From positions 62,001 to 126,000 of the forward strand of contig NZ_FNHH01000005.1 in the NCBI RefSeq assembly GCF_900103545.1: a stretch of 64,000 bases of DNA, read 5' to 3'. The translations under genes and the position numbers were made by a program. How positions within the stretch are numbered: position 1 is the first letter of the stretch; each line of letters starts with the position of its first letter. Positions 52,503 to 60,710 of the stretch are shown here, in pieces. The notes below the pieces were generated by a model. The model made no database searches. It had not been told where the DNA came from and saw only the letters and a list, made by a program, of their open reading frames with translations. Origin of the DNA: Daejeonella rubra (lineage in GTDB: Bacteria; Bacteroidota; Bacteroidia; Sphingobacteriales; Sphingobacteriaceae).

Positions 52503-53432
52503 TTAAAATTTAAAAATAACCTCAACCCTGCCTGTTCTGATCGTTGAGCCTGCTGCTGATTTCCAGTCAGGACCTTCCCTTACAAGCCGGATAGCTTCGG
52601 CATCATAGGAGCCAGAAAGCGACTTCAAAATGTTAAAATTTAAAGGCCTGCCCTCCGCATTGATCTCAAATGAAAGGTATACACTCCCGCTTAATTTGGG
52701 TTCATTAACAGGTCTCCTGATATTTTCTTCCAGGTATTTTCTATAAATATCCCAGCCAGTAACAGGCTGTACAACAGACTCCTGAATAGCTTGTCCGGAA
52801 GAAGAAACGCGGCTGCTGGAGGAAGGTGTGACTTTAGAATCTAAACTTATATTTCTGGCTGATAGTTTTGTATCTGATGAGGGCGGAGCATCTGACCGTG
52901 CATCCGGGACTGCGCTTATTACCGGAAGAGAAGGTGCAGAAGCAATATTGATGGTCTTTTCTTTGTTTATTCGGGTTTGATCATTTACTGATCCCTTGCC
53001 CAAAGATGCTGGAGCCTTCCCCGGCACTTCAGCAGATTTAATTACGGCTCCTACAGAATCAGAATCCATTAAAGTAACATCTACCTGTTTTGGCGACGAG
53101 GCAAGCTTTTTAGCAGTTTGACTAGTGTTCATCCAAAATAAAATGCCAGCAGAAATAAATAAAACTGCTGCTGCAGCAGCTATGCTTAGACGCTGCCAGG
53201 TAAGATCAAATACTTTCTTGTTCTCCTGCAAATGAACTATACGTTCATGTAACTGCCTTTGCAAAATACTCAGGTCGGCACCCGGATCTGAGGTATAGGA
53301 ATACCCTTCCAATGCATCCCATAAAAATTGATCATCCAAAGCTTGTTTCTCAAGCTGGTGCATCATTTCAGGATCCAGCTTTCCTTCAAGGTATTGCTGG
53401 ATCAAAAGACTGTCCGGATAATTATTACTCAC
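52503..53432 (-). CDS. Anti-sigma factor fused to TonB C-terminal domain
   Basis: 309 residues, GTG start. The first 80 residues are cytoplasmic (LIQQYLEGKLDPEMMHQLEKQALDD...) and fit an anti-sigma region. One helix follows (about 82-103). A periplasmic linker of about 120 residues is rich in S/P/A. The C-terminus (about 225-309) reads NIRRPVNEPKLSGSVYLSFEINAEGRPLNFNILKSL, a TonB C-terminal-like domain. It overlaps the upstream sigma gene by 8 bases. The fusion implies that an outer-membrane transporter or a periplasmic signal controls the sigma factor (inference). Confidence 0.82.
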   Translation of the reverse strand: MSNNYPDSLLIQQYLEGKLDPEMMHQLEKQALDDQFLWDALEGYSYTSDPGADLSILQRQLHERIVHLQENKKVFDLTWQRLSIAAAAAVLFISAGILFWMNTSQTAKKLASSPKQVDVTLMDSDSVGAVIKSAEVPGKAPASLGKGSVNDQTRINKEKTINIASAPSLPVISAVPDARSDAPPSSDTKLSARNISLDSKVTPSSSSRVSSSGQAIQESVVQPVTGWDIYRKYLEENIRRPVNEPKLSGSVYLSFEINAEGRPLNFNILKSLSGSYDAEAIRLVREGPDWKSAAGSTIRTGRVEVIFKF

Positions 53433-54006
53433 TGTTCTTTTCTATACAAATTTTCAGATTTCGTTTCCCATTTTGAATATAGCTTTTAACCTTATTGAGA
53501 TCAAAACCTGTGATTTCAGAAACCTCTTTATAACATTTTTGTTCCAGATAGAAAAGATTGATCACTTCCCTTTGCCCGGAAGGCAAACTTTCGATACACT
53601 TCTCCATTATTTTCAGCCTTTCTTCAGGAACATCATCCATATTAAGATGCATTGATGCACCTGTTTCCATAAAGTTCTCGTCAATAGAAATGATATCATG
53701 CTTTGAAGAAGTCCTTATTTCCATCAGGCAATAATTTCTTGCAACAGAATATAGCCAGCTTTTAAAATTGCTGACCTCATGTACCCTTAATTTTTTAACC
53801 AGATCTTCAAATATCTGCATAACTGCATCCTTGCTTTTCTCCTCATCTTTAAGGTATTTCAGACAAAGACCAAAAACCAGGGGCATATACTGCTCATATA
53901 ATTTACCCAAAAGCTCGATGTTCCCTGTTTTACGATAGTCCGTAAGTAGCCCATGTTCGTCAATATGCTTACTACCGGGTCTATTTTGCTGAAATTTCAA
54001 TTGCAC
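53425..54006 (-). CDS. ECF RNA polymerase sigma factor
   Basis: 193 residues from a GTG start. Region 2 (YMPLVFGLCLKYLKDEEKSKDAVMQIFEDL) and region 4 (LPSGQREVINLFYLEQKCYKEVSEITGFDLNKVKSYIQNGKRNL) are clear. It lacks region 3, as ECF factors do. The downstream anti-sigma/TonB fusion overlaps, giving the usual sigma/anti-sigma operon. Divergent from the DUF4197 genes; target genes unknown. Confidence 0.93.
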   Translation of the reverse strand: MQLKFQQNRPGSKHIDEHGLLTDYRKTGNIELLGKLYEQYMPLVFGLCLKYLKDEEKSKDAVMQIFEDLVKKLRVHEVSNFKSWLYSVARNYCLMEIRTSSKHDIISIDENFMETGASMHLNMDDVPEERLKIMEKCIESLPSGQREVINLFYLEQKCYKEVSEITGFDLNKVKSYIQNGKRNLKICIEKNSE

Positions 54007-54168
54007 TAAATTAACTATTAAGTTATTGAAAATAATTCGTGTATTTATGGCAGAGCATTTGTATAGTAGATACAGGAACCAAGATAAAAGAGCCAGGATA
54101 TTAAGAATTTAAATCCGGTAATGTGTCTGAAATATATGTTTCCCGGCATTCAACAAATTATATAAAAA

Positions 54169-54900
54169 ATGAGAACTATAAAAATAATCCTCTTATCAAC
54201 ATCCCTGTTTATGTTTTCAGCTTGTGAGACTTTAAATCAGGCAGGACAGATCCTGACAGAAGCTGGCCTGGGAAACCCTAGTGCTATGGAGATCTCCTCG
54301 GGCCTCAAGCAAGCACTGGAGTTTGGAACGTCTGCTGGATCAGACAGGCTTTCTGCGGCTGACGGATTTTTTACCAATGCGGCCGTTAAAATTCTTTTTC
54401 CAGAAGAGGCCCTCAAAGTGGAAAGAACTCTTCGAAGTGTCGGTTTAAATAAACTGGCAGATAATGTAATACTGAGCTTGAACAGAGCGGCAGAAGCAGC
54501 AGCAATTGAAGCTAAACCTATATTTATTTCTGCTATTAAGGGTATGACCTTTTCTGACGCATCCAATATTTTATTATCGGGACAACAGGATGCTGCCACC
54601 ATTTATTTCAGAAGAGTTACGAATGAACAGTTACAACAAAAATTTAACCCTATCATACAAAATAGCCTGAACAAGGTTGGAGCCACACGTTACTGGACAG
54701 ATGCAATAACTGCATATAATAATATTCCATTTGTATCAAAGGTAAACCCTGACCTTAGTGCCTATGTTACGCAGAAAGCCATTGATGGGATCTTCCATGA
54801 AATTGCACAGGAAGAGTTAAAGGTACGTACCCGGATCTCTGCCAGAAGTACGCCTTTGCTTCAAAAGGTATTTGCATATGCCGACAGAAATAAAGGGTAG
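54169..54900 (+). CDS. DUF4197 family lipoprotein
   Basis: 243 residues. SPII signal with lipobox MFSAC. The rest is the DUF4197 domain: EISSGLKQALEFGTSAGSDRLS, VKILFPEEALKVERTLRSVG, KPIFISAIKGMTFSDASNIL, GATRYWTDAITAYN, and YVTQKAIDGIFHEIAQEELKVR. It is highly similar to the next protein across the whole domain. The family is of unknown function. 48 bp upstream of the second copy. Confidence 0.85.
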   Translation: MRTIKIILLSTSLFMFSACETLNQAGQILTEAGLGNPSAMEISSGLKQALEFGTSAGSDRLSAADGFFTNAAVKILFPEEALKVERTLRSVGLNKLADNVILSLNRAAEAAAIEAKPIFISAIKGMTFSDASNILLSGQQDAATIYFRRVTNEQLQQKFNPIIQNSLNKVGATRYWTDAITAYNNIPFVSKVNPDLSAYVTQKAIDGIFHEIAQEELKVRTRISARSTPLLQKVFAYADRNKG

Positions 54901-54948
54901 AAATATACTATATTGATCGGCAAATCGTTTTTAGTGTCAAATAAAAAA

Positions 54949-55692
54949 ATGAAAATAATCCTCATTATACCGATCATATTATTGTTATTCATACAAAGTT
55001 CAAACGCCCAGTTTAAGGTTCCTCAGGTAATTAAGGATGCTGCAAATTCGGCAAAGCCAGGAAAACCAAGTCAGTCTGAAATAGGATCGGCTTTAAAGGA
55101 AGCTCTGGAAATAGGCGTTTCTGCGGGTACAAACCGCTTATCACTTGAAAATGGTTTTTTAAGGAATGAGGCTGTAAAACTCCTTTTTCCACCTGAGGCA
55201 AAGAAGGTAGAAAAAACATTAAGAAGCATAGGCATGAACAAGGCCTGTGATGATTTTATCCACAGCCTGAACCGCGCAGCTGAATTAGCTGCCAAAGAAG
55301 CTAAACCAATCTTTATTTCTGCCCTGAAGGAAATGAGCATTCAGGATGCAAGTGCTATTCTGTTGAGTGAACAGAAAAATGCTGCTACCACTTACTTTCA
55401 GCGTGTTACTGGAGCTGCACTCCGATCGAAATTTCAACCCATCATACAGGCTTCACTGGCAAAAACAGAAGCCACACGATACTGGACTGACCTCAGCACA
55501 AAATACAATCAGGTTCCTTTGGCAAGCAAGGTAAATACAGACCTTAGTGATTATGCAACCCAAAAGGCCATGGAAGGTTTATTTCATGAAATTGAGCAGG
55601 AAGAATTAAAGATCCGTCAAAATTCAGGTTTTAGAAGCAGCCCGCTTTTAAAGAAGGTATTTGGGTATCCGGATCAAGTCCGGAATGACTAA
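54949..55692 (+). CDS. DUF4197 family secreted protein, paralogue of the preceding gene
   Basis: 247 residues from the ATG at 54949; the upstream TTG at 54915 is less likely. The signal peptide ends SSNAQF with no lipobox, so it is periplasmic rather than lipid-anchored. Shared segments include ALKEALEIGVSAGTNRLS, LLFPPEAKKVEKTLRSIG, AKPIFISALKEMS and EATRYWTDLSTKYNQVP. The last residues (YPDQVRND) and the stop codon are read from the first unit of a tandem repeat tract, so the C-terminus differs from its paralogue (AYADRNKG). Confidence 0.84.
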   Translation: MKIILIIPIILLLFIQSSNAQFKVPQVIKDAANSAKPGKPSQSEIGSALKEALEIGVSAGTNRLSLENGFLRNEAVKLLFPPEAKKVEKTLRSIGMNKACDDFIHSLNRAAELAAKEAKPIFISALKEMSIQDASAILLSEQKNAATTYFQRVTGAALRSKFQPIIQASLAKTEATRYWTDLSTKYNQVPLASKVNTDLSDYATQKAMEGLFHEIEQEELKIRQNSGFRSSPLLKKVFGYPDQVRND

Positions 55693-55843
55693 ATCCGGAT
55701 CAAGTCCGGAATGACTAGAGACCGGATGAGGTCAGGAATGACTAAAGACCGTATCAGGCCCGGAATGACTAGGTTTGAATCAGGTCCGGAATGATAAGGT
55801 CATTAACATTATGACCTGTTTGTCATTCCGGACTTGATCCGGA
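55667..55843. repeat. Tandem repeat tract (five 24-27-nt units plus an inverted copy)
   Basis: Five degenerate units of the form (T)CCGGATCAAGTCCGGAATGACT run from 55667 to 55795 with unit length 24-27 nt: 55667-55690, 55691-55716, 55717-55743, 55744-55770 and 55771-55795. A hairpin AGGTCAT / ATGACCT follows (55797-55803 and 55811-55817), then one inverted copy (55822-55843). Each unit contains the palindrome TCCGGA twice or a decayed form. It lies between the DUF4197 gene and the pyruvate dehydrogenase E2 gene, which converge. Confidence 0.85.
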
Positions 55844-55844
55844 A

Positions 55845-57524
55845 TTAAACTAGCAGTCTTACAGGCTCCTCAAGCAAGGCTTTCAATGTTTGCAAAAAGG
55901 CAGAGCCGGTAGCACCGTCAACAACACGGTGATCACAGCTTAATGTAACCTTCATCACATTACCCGGAACAACAGCACCATTTTTAACTACCGGAACCTG
56001 TTGGATTCCACCAACTGCCAGAATACAAGCATCAGGCGGATTGATAATAGCGGTAAACTCATCTATACCAAACATTCCCAGATTTGAAATAGTGAATGTT
56101 GAACCTTCCCAGTCTGAAGGCTGCAGTTTCTTAGTTTTCGCACGCTGTGCAAAATCTTTTACTTCTGCCGAAATTTGAGATAGTGATTTCCCATCTGCAA
56201 AGCGTACTACAGGAACCAGTAAACCATCTTCTACTGCTACCGCAACGCCGATATTGACATGTTCATTATAGCGTATCTTATCTCCCAACCAGGATGAATT
56301 AACATTTGGATGTTGTTTTAGAGCAACAGCAACAGCTTTTAGAACGATATCATTAAATGAGATCTTTACTGAAGCAAATTCATTGATCTTTGCACGGGCC
56401 TGCATCGCACTATCCATATCAATAGACATGGTCAGATAGAAATGAGGAGCAGTAAACAAGCTTTCTGAAAGACGTTTGGCAATGACCTTACGCATTTGAG
56501 AAACCGGCTTCTCGGTATATTTTTCTTCCCCGGTAAATTGTGGAACCGGTGCAGCAACAACTGCAGCTGATTTTGCTTCGGCAGGAGCAGCAACAACTGC
56601 CTTTTCTGCTGAAGGTGTAAATCCTTCAATATCTTTTTTAACGATCCTTCCACCTTCTGCACTTCCCTTCACCTGGGCCAGGTCAATACCTTTATCTTTA
56701 GCGATCTTACGTGCCAGAGGGGATGCTTTCAGACGTGAAGATGAATCAGAATCAGAATGAACCTCTTGCTTTGACTCAACAGCTGCTGCACCTGGCTTTT
56801 CTTCTGCCGCAACAACAGCAGTAACAGCTTTTGGTTTTGAGCCCGACTTTAGCAAAGCAGAAACATCTGTACCTTCTTTACCAACAATGGCAATTATATC
56901 ATTTACTTTTGCCGCCTGTCCTTTTTCAACACCAACATAAAGAAGAGTTCCATCAGCATAGCCGATCACTTCCATAGTAGCCTTATCTGTTTCTACGTCA
57001 GCAAGGGCATCGTCACTTTTTACTTTATCACCTACTTTTTTGTGCCATTCTGCAATAACACCTTCAGTCATTGTATCACTTAACAAAGGCATACGAATGA
57101 TGGTAGCACCCATTGCTTCTGCATCTGCGTCACTGTTGCCTGAAACTTCTTCAGCTGCCACAGAAACTTCAGCAGGCTTCTTTTCGGCTTCCTCAACAAC
57201 TTCGGATGGTTTAATTTCAGCGGCTTTAACTTCAGGAGCACTTTCCTGAGTACTTGCTCCGCTTAAAAGTGCCTGAAAATCTTCTCCTGGCTCACCTAAG
57301 ATGGCAATAACAGAATCAACCGGGCAAGCCTCACCTTCTTTAGCTCCTATATATAATAACGTTCCTTCCTGGAAAGACTCAAAGTCCATTGTAGCTTTGT
57401 CTGTTTCGATTTCAGCAACCAGATCACCTGAACCAATTTTATCACCAACTTTTTTATGCCACTTTGCGATAACTCCCTCCGTCATCGTATCGCTCATCTT
57501 AGGCATTCTAACTACTTCAGCCAT
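55845..57524 (-). CDS. Pyruvate dehydrogenase E2 (dihydrolipoamide acetyltransferase)
   Basis: 559 residues. Two lipoyl domains (about 1-75 and about 140-215) each carry the lipoylated Lys in ETDKATM. An E3/E1-binding domain (KASPLARKIAKDKGIDLAQVKG) and the catalytic domain ending SCDHRVVDGATGS (His and Asp) complete the E2. Alanine/glutamate/valine-rich linkers join the domains. It accepts the acetyl group from E1. It lies 37 bp downstream of E1-alpha on the minus strand. Confidence 0.95.
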   Translation of the reverse strand: MAEVVRMPKMSDTMTEGVIAKWHKKVGDKIGSGDLVAEIETDKATMDFESFQEGTLLYIGAKEGEACPVDSVIAILGEPGEDFQALLSGASTQESAPEVKAAEIKPSEVVEEAEKKPAEVSVAAEEVSGNSDADAEAMGATIIRMPLLSDTMTEGVIAEWHKKVGDKVKSDDALADVETDKATMEVIGYADGTLLYVGVEKGQAAKVNDIIAIVGKEGTDVSALLKSGSKPKAVTAVVAAEEKPGAAAVESKQEVHSDSDSSSRLKASPLARKIAKDKGIDLAQVKGSAEGGRIVKKDIEGFTPSAEKAVVAAPAEAKSAAVVAAPVPQFTGEEKYTEKPVSQMRKVIAKRLSESLFTAPHFYLTMSIDMDSAMQARAKINEFASVKISFNDIVLKAVAVALKQHPNVNSSWLGDKIRYNEHVNIGVAVAVEDGLLVPVVRFADGKSLSQISAEVKDFAQRAKTKKLQPSDWEGSTFTISNLGMFGIDEFTAIINPPDACILAVGGIQQVPVVKNGAVVPGNVMKVTLSCDHRVVDGATGSAFLQTLKALLEEPVRLLV

Positions 57525-57561
57525 TATTATTTACAGATTAGTATTTTATAAAAAGTTTAGA

Positions 57562-58557
57562 TTAGTCGCGGATATATGGGTAGTCTGATTGAACATACAC
57601 ATCATTGTATAATTCAGATGGATCAGGCCATGGTGACTCTTCAGAGAACTTAACCGATTCATCAACAATTGCCTTGATTTTATCACTGATCTGCTCAAAC
57701 CAGGCTTCATCTGCGTATTTCTTCTCCTCAATTGCAGCTTTTACAACTTCAATAGGATCTTTTGCTTTATAAACCTCAACTTCTTCTTTAGTCCGGTATT
57801 TGGCAGGATCAGACATTGAATGCCCTTTATAACGATAGGTTCTGGCTTCTAAAAATGTAGGTCCATCACCTCTTCTGGCTCTTTGAACTGCCTCATCCAT
57901 CGCATTATGAACAGCAACTGGATCCATTCCATCAACCGGAGCACATGGCATATCAAAGCCAAGTCCGATTTTGTAAATATCAACCATATTAGTGGTACGT
58001 GCCACAGATGTTCCCATTGCATAACCATTGTTTTCACAAACAAAAATTACAGGCAACTTCCACAACATTGCCATGTTGAAGGTTTCATTCAGTGCTCCCT
58101 GACGAACAGCACCATCACCCATATAACAAACACAAACATTATCTGTCCCATTATATTGCTCTGCAAAGGCAATACCGGCGCCCAAAGGAATCTGTCCGCC
58201 TACTATACCATGCCCACCGAAAAATTTCTTTTCCTTGCTGAACATGTGCATCGAACCGCCTTTACCTTTTGAACATCCGGTAGCTTTTCCATATAATTCT
58301 GCCATCACTTCATTAGCGCCCATACCTTTAGCAAGTGCATGTGCGTGATCGCGATAAGCAGTGATCATAGAATCTTCAGGTCTTAGAACTGACATTGCAC
58401 CAGCCATTACTGCTTCCTGTCCGATATACAAGTGGCAAAATCCTCTGATCTTTTGCTGACCGTAAAGTTGTCCTGCTTTCTCTTCAAACTTGCGCATCAA
58501 AAGCATTGATTCGTACCACTGAAGATAGGTTTCTTTCGTAATTTCTATTGAACTCAT
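57562..58557 (-). CDS. pdhA: Pyruvate dehydrogenase E1 component, alpha subunit
   Basis: 331 residues from the ATG at 58557; an in-frame TTG at 58605 overlaps the promoter and is disfavoured. It contains the thiamine-diphosphate motif (GDGAVRQGALNETFNMAMLWKLPVIFVCENNGYAMGTS), the RYKGHSMSDP phosphorylation-loop-type segment and FCHLYIGQEAV. It belongs to the alpha2-beta2 type, so a separate beta subunit is needed; no pdhB lies here. Operon with E2 just downstream. Confidence 0.95.
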   Translation of the reverse strand: MSSIEITKETYLQWYESMLLMRKFEEKAGQLYGQQKIRGFCHLYIGQEAVMAGAMSVLRPEDSMITAYRDHAHALAKGMGANEVMAELYGKATGCSKGKGGSMHMFSKEKKFFGGHGIVGGQIPLGAGIAFAEQYNGTDNVCVCYMGDGAVRQGALNETFNMAMLWKLPVIFVCENNGYAMGTSVARTTNMVDIYKIGLGFDMPCAPVDGMDPVAVHNAMDEAVQRARRGDGPTFLEARTYRYKGHSMSDPAKYRTKEEVEVYKAKDPIEVVKAAIEEKKYADEAWFEQISDKIKAIVDESVKFSEESPWPDPSELYNDVYVQSDYPYIRD

Positions 58558-58602
58558 TCGTAATCGTATGTGTAAATCTCGTTTAGTCCTTTCAAGGGAC
58601 GA

Positions 58603-58610
58603 CAAATCTA
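58603..58610 (-). promoter_or_regulatory. -7 promoter element (TAGATTTG) for pdhA-E2
   Basis: On the minus strand reads TAGATTTG, a full TAnnTTTG match, 45 nt upstream of the pdhA ATG at 58557. It overlaps the TTG at 58605, arguing for the ATG start. Confidence 0.55.
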
Positions 58611-58794
58611 ACCATATCTTCCTAAAAAAAGAATAGCCACGTGTTTTGTTTACACTCTTTATCCTTATTTCTATATCTTAATACCCTTTAAACTATGTCA
58701 TTAAAATGCCAGTTGAGCATTTCGACTTGTTTCTAAAGAGAAAATGTCTTATTATTGTAACATTCTGGAAATATAAAGAGTATAAATGCGTTCA

Positions 58795-58802
58795 TAGTTT
58801 TG
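58795..58802 (+). promoter_or_regulatory. -7 promoter element (TAGTTTTG)
   Basis: A full TAnnTTTG match 32 nt upstream of the NlpC/P60 start. No clear -33 box is seen. Confidence 0.5.
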
Positions 58803-58834
58803 TTATTTAAACTATAAACCAAGACCAATTAAAA

Positions 58835-59380
58835 ATGGGGAAAAAAGTAATTGTAGCCTTGCTACTTATGATTTCTTTTGTGTCTGTTCAGGCACAAACC
58901 GCTATTAAGGATCAAAAAGCTACAGAAAAGATTGAGGATCCTGATAATCTGGCAACTGAATACTTCTCTCAAATTATGGGTGTCGCACTTTCTGCCACCT
59001 CAAACTTAAAACTTTATCAGTTCGTTTATGACTGGATAGGAACTCCCTATCGATTAGGAGGCGGAACAAAAAAAGGAATTGATTGTTCTGGCTTCGCATT
59101 TGAATTATATAATAAAGTATTCAGCACTCTTATCGGAAATAATTCGAGAAATATATTCAGCATGGTTAACCCGATCAGCAAAGATGAGCTGAAAGAGGGT
59201 GATTTGGTTTTCTTTAAAATAGGAAGCCGTTCAATTACTCATATGGGCGTTTACATGGGCAATAACAAATTCGCTCATGCTTCAAGCAGCAAAGGAGTAA
59301 TGATCAGTGACCTGGACGAAGCCTATTGGAGAAGATATTATTATAAAGGAGGCAGATTACTTGCTTCATTTAGAGACTAA
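58835..59380 (+). CDS. NlpC/P60 family cysteine peptidase, secreted
   Basis: 181 residues. Signal peptide ending VQAQT. The NlpC/P60 catalytic site is present: C84 (GIDCSGFAFELY), His in SITHMGVYMG, and the third polar residue in FAHASS. These enzymes cleave gamma-D-Glu-diamino-acid bonds in peptidoglycan peptides. No extra SH3 or LysM domains are seen, so it is a minimal hydrolase. Monocistronic, terminator following. Confidence 0.92.
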   Translation: MGKKVIVALLLMISFVSVQAQTAIKDQKATEKIEDPDNLATEYFSQIMGVALSATSNLKLYQFVYDWIGTPYRLGGGTKKGIDCSGFAFELYNKVFSTLIGNNSRNIFSMVNPISKDELKEGDLVFFKIGSRSITHMGVYMGNNKFAHASSSKGVMISDLDEAYWRRYYYKGGRLLASFRD

Positions 59381-59397
59381 ACCAATAATTACAATAT

Positions 59398-59435
59398 AAA
59401 AGCACCGTACTAAAAAGAGTACGGTGCTTTTTTTA
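59398..59435. terminator. Bidirectional terminator
   Basis: A perfect stem AAAGCACCGTAC / GTACGGTGCTTT with an 8-nt loop and T-runs on both sides. It ends the NlpC/P60 gene and, reversed, the small membrane protein gene. Confidence 0.9.
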
Positions 59436-59621
59436 TTTAGACTGATCCGTAGTAGTTCTTACCAATCCTATACCAGTAATAAAAAACAATATTCCTAATA
59501 CAGCAAATACGATCAGTGATTTATATCCCTCTGAGCTTTGTATAAAGCCAACAGCAGCGTAGATCAGGCCAATTATTCCCAATACAGTTAATATTGTCCC
59601 AAAAATTCTTTTTAAGTTCAT
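59433..59621 (-). CDS. Small two-helix membrane protein
   Basis: 62 residues with two hydrophobic helices (GTILTVLGIIGLIYAAVGFI and LIVFAVLGILFFITGIGLV), a basic N-terminus (MNLKRIF) and a polar C-terminal tail. The pattern is of a conserved Bacteroidota small membrane protein. Function unknown; it is monocistronic and ends at the bidirectional terminator. Confidence 0.75.
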   Translation of the reverse strand: MNLKRIFGTILTVLGIIGLIYAAVGFIQSSEGYKSLIVFAVLGILFFITGIGLVRTTTDQSK

Positions 59622-59777
59622 TTCCTTTTAGTTTAATACAAGTGTGCAAATAGGGAGCCAACAAAATATTGGGATGTTTTGTTCAATTATCCTTGCCAGT
59701 CTTTTCAATTAACAAAATTCATGATTGCGAAAATTCTTTACTATCTTCAATGAATTTCATCCAATAAATTTAAAACT

Positions 59778-60710
59778 ATGTATACAAGCTATATTATATT
59801 ATTCATAGCAGTTGTCATTCTGTTCAGCTCCTTTGTAACAGTCAGGCAGGGCACCATTGGGGTAATAACCATTTTTGGGAAATACAGAAGGCTTCTGAAA
59901 CCAGGATTGAGTTTGAAAATTCCCCTGATCGAAGTTATTCACTCACGCGTATCCATTCAGAACCGCGCAGTTGAGCTGGAATTCCAGGCAGTGACCATTG
60001 ACCAGGCTAATGTTTATTTCAAAGCCATGGTGCTATATTCAGTAAACAACCCTGATGAAGAGACGATAAAAAATGTTGCCTTTAAATTTATTAATGAGCA
60101 AAACCTGATGCAGGCACTTATTCGCACCATTGAAGGAACGATCCGTGCGTTTGTGGCAAGCAAGAAACAAGCAGAAGTATTAAGCCTCAGAAAGGATATT
60201 GTTGATCACGTAAAAGATCAGTTAGATACTGTTCTTGAATCATGGGGTTATCACTTACAGGATCTTCAGGTAAACGATATTACATTTGATGAAGTGATCC
60301 TGACTTCTATGAGCCGGGTTGTTGCATCCAATAACCTGAAGGCAGCAGCAGAAAATGAAGGCCAGGCACTTTTAATCACTAAAACCAAGGCTGCTGAAGC
60401 TGATGGTAATGCGATTAAGATTGCTGCAAATGCAGAACGTGAAGCAGCACAGTTACGCGGGCAGGGTATTGCTCTATTCCGTGAGGAGGTAGCAAAAGGT
60501 ATGACCCATGCAGCAAAAGAAATGCAGACTGCGGATCTCGACACATCTGTTATATTATTTACTATGTGGACAGAGGCGATCAAGCATTTTGCTGAAAATG
60601 GAAAAGGCAATGTGATCTTCCTTGATGGTTCTTCAGATGGTATGAAACGTACCATGGAGCAAATGATGAGTATTAACATTATGGATACCCAGGAAAAGAA
60701 AAAGTCTTAA
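59778..60710 (+). CDS. SPFH-domain (stomatin/prohibitin-like) membrane protein
   Basis: 310 residues. One N-terminal helix (about 4-20) is followed by the SPFH/band-7 domain (VRQGTIGVITIFGKYRRLLKPGLSLKIPLI ... VELEFQAVTIDQANVYFKAMVLYSV), then an alanine-rich coiled coil (AAENEGQALLITKTKAAEADGNAIKI). Such proteins form large membrane assemblies and often stabilise partner proteases. The last four bases overlap the convergent helicase gene. Confidence 0.9.
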   Translation: MYTSYIILFIAVVILFSSFVTVRQGTIGVITIFGKYRRLLKPGLSLKIPLIEVIHSRVSIQNRAVELEFQAVTIDQANVYFKAMVLYSVNNPDEETIKNVAFKFINEQNLMQALIRTIEGTIRAFVASKKQAEVLSLRKDIVDHVKDQLDTVLESWGYHLQDLQVNDITFDEVILTSMSRVVASNNLKAAAENEGQALLITKTKAAEADGNAIKIAANAEREAAQLRGQGIALFREEVAKGMTHAAKEMQTADLDTSVILFTMWTEAIKHFAENGKGNVIFLDGSSDGMKRTMEQMMSINIMDTQEKKKS

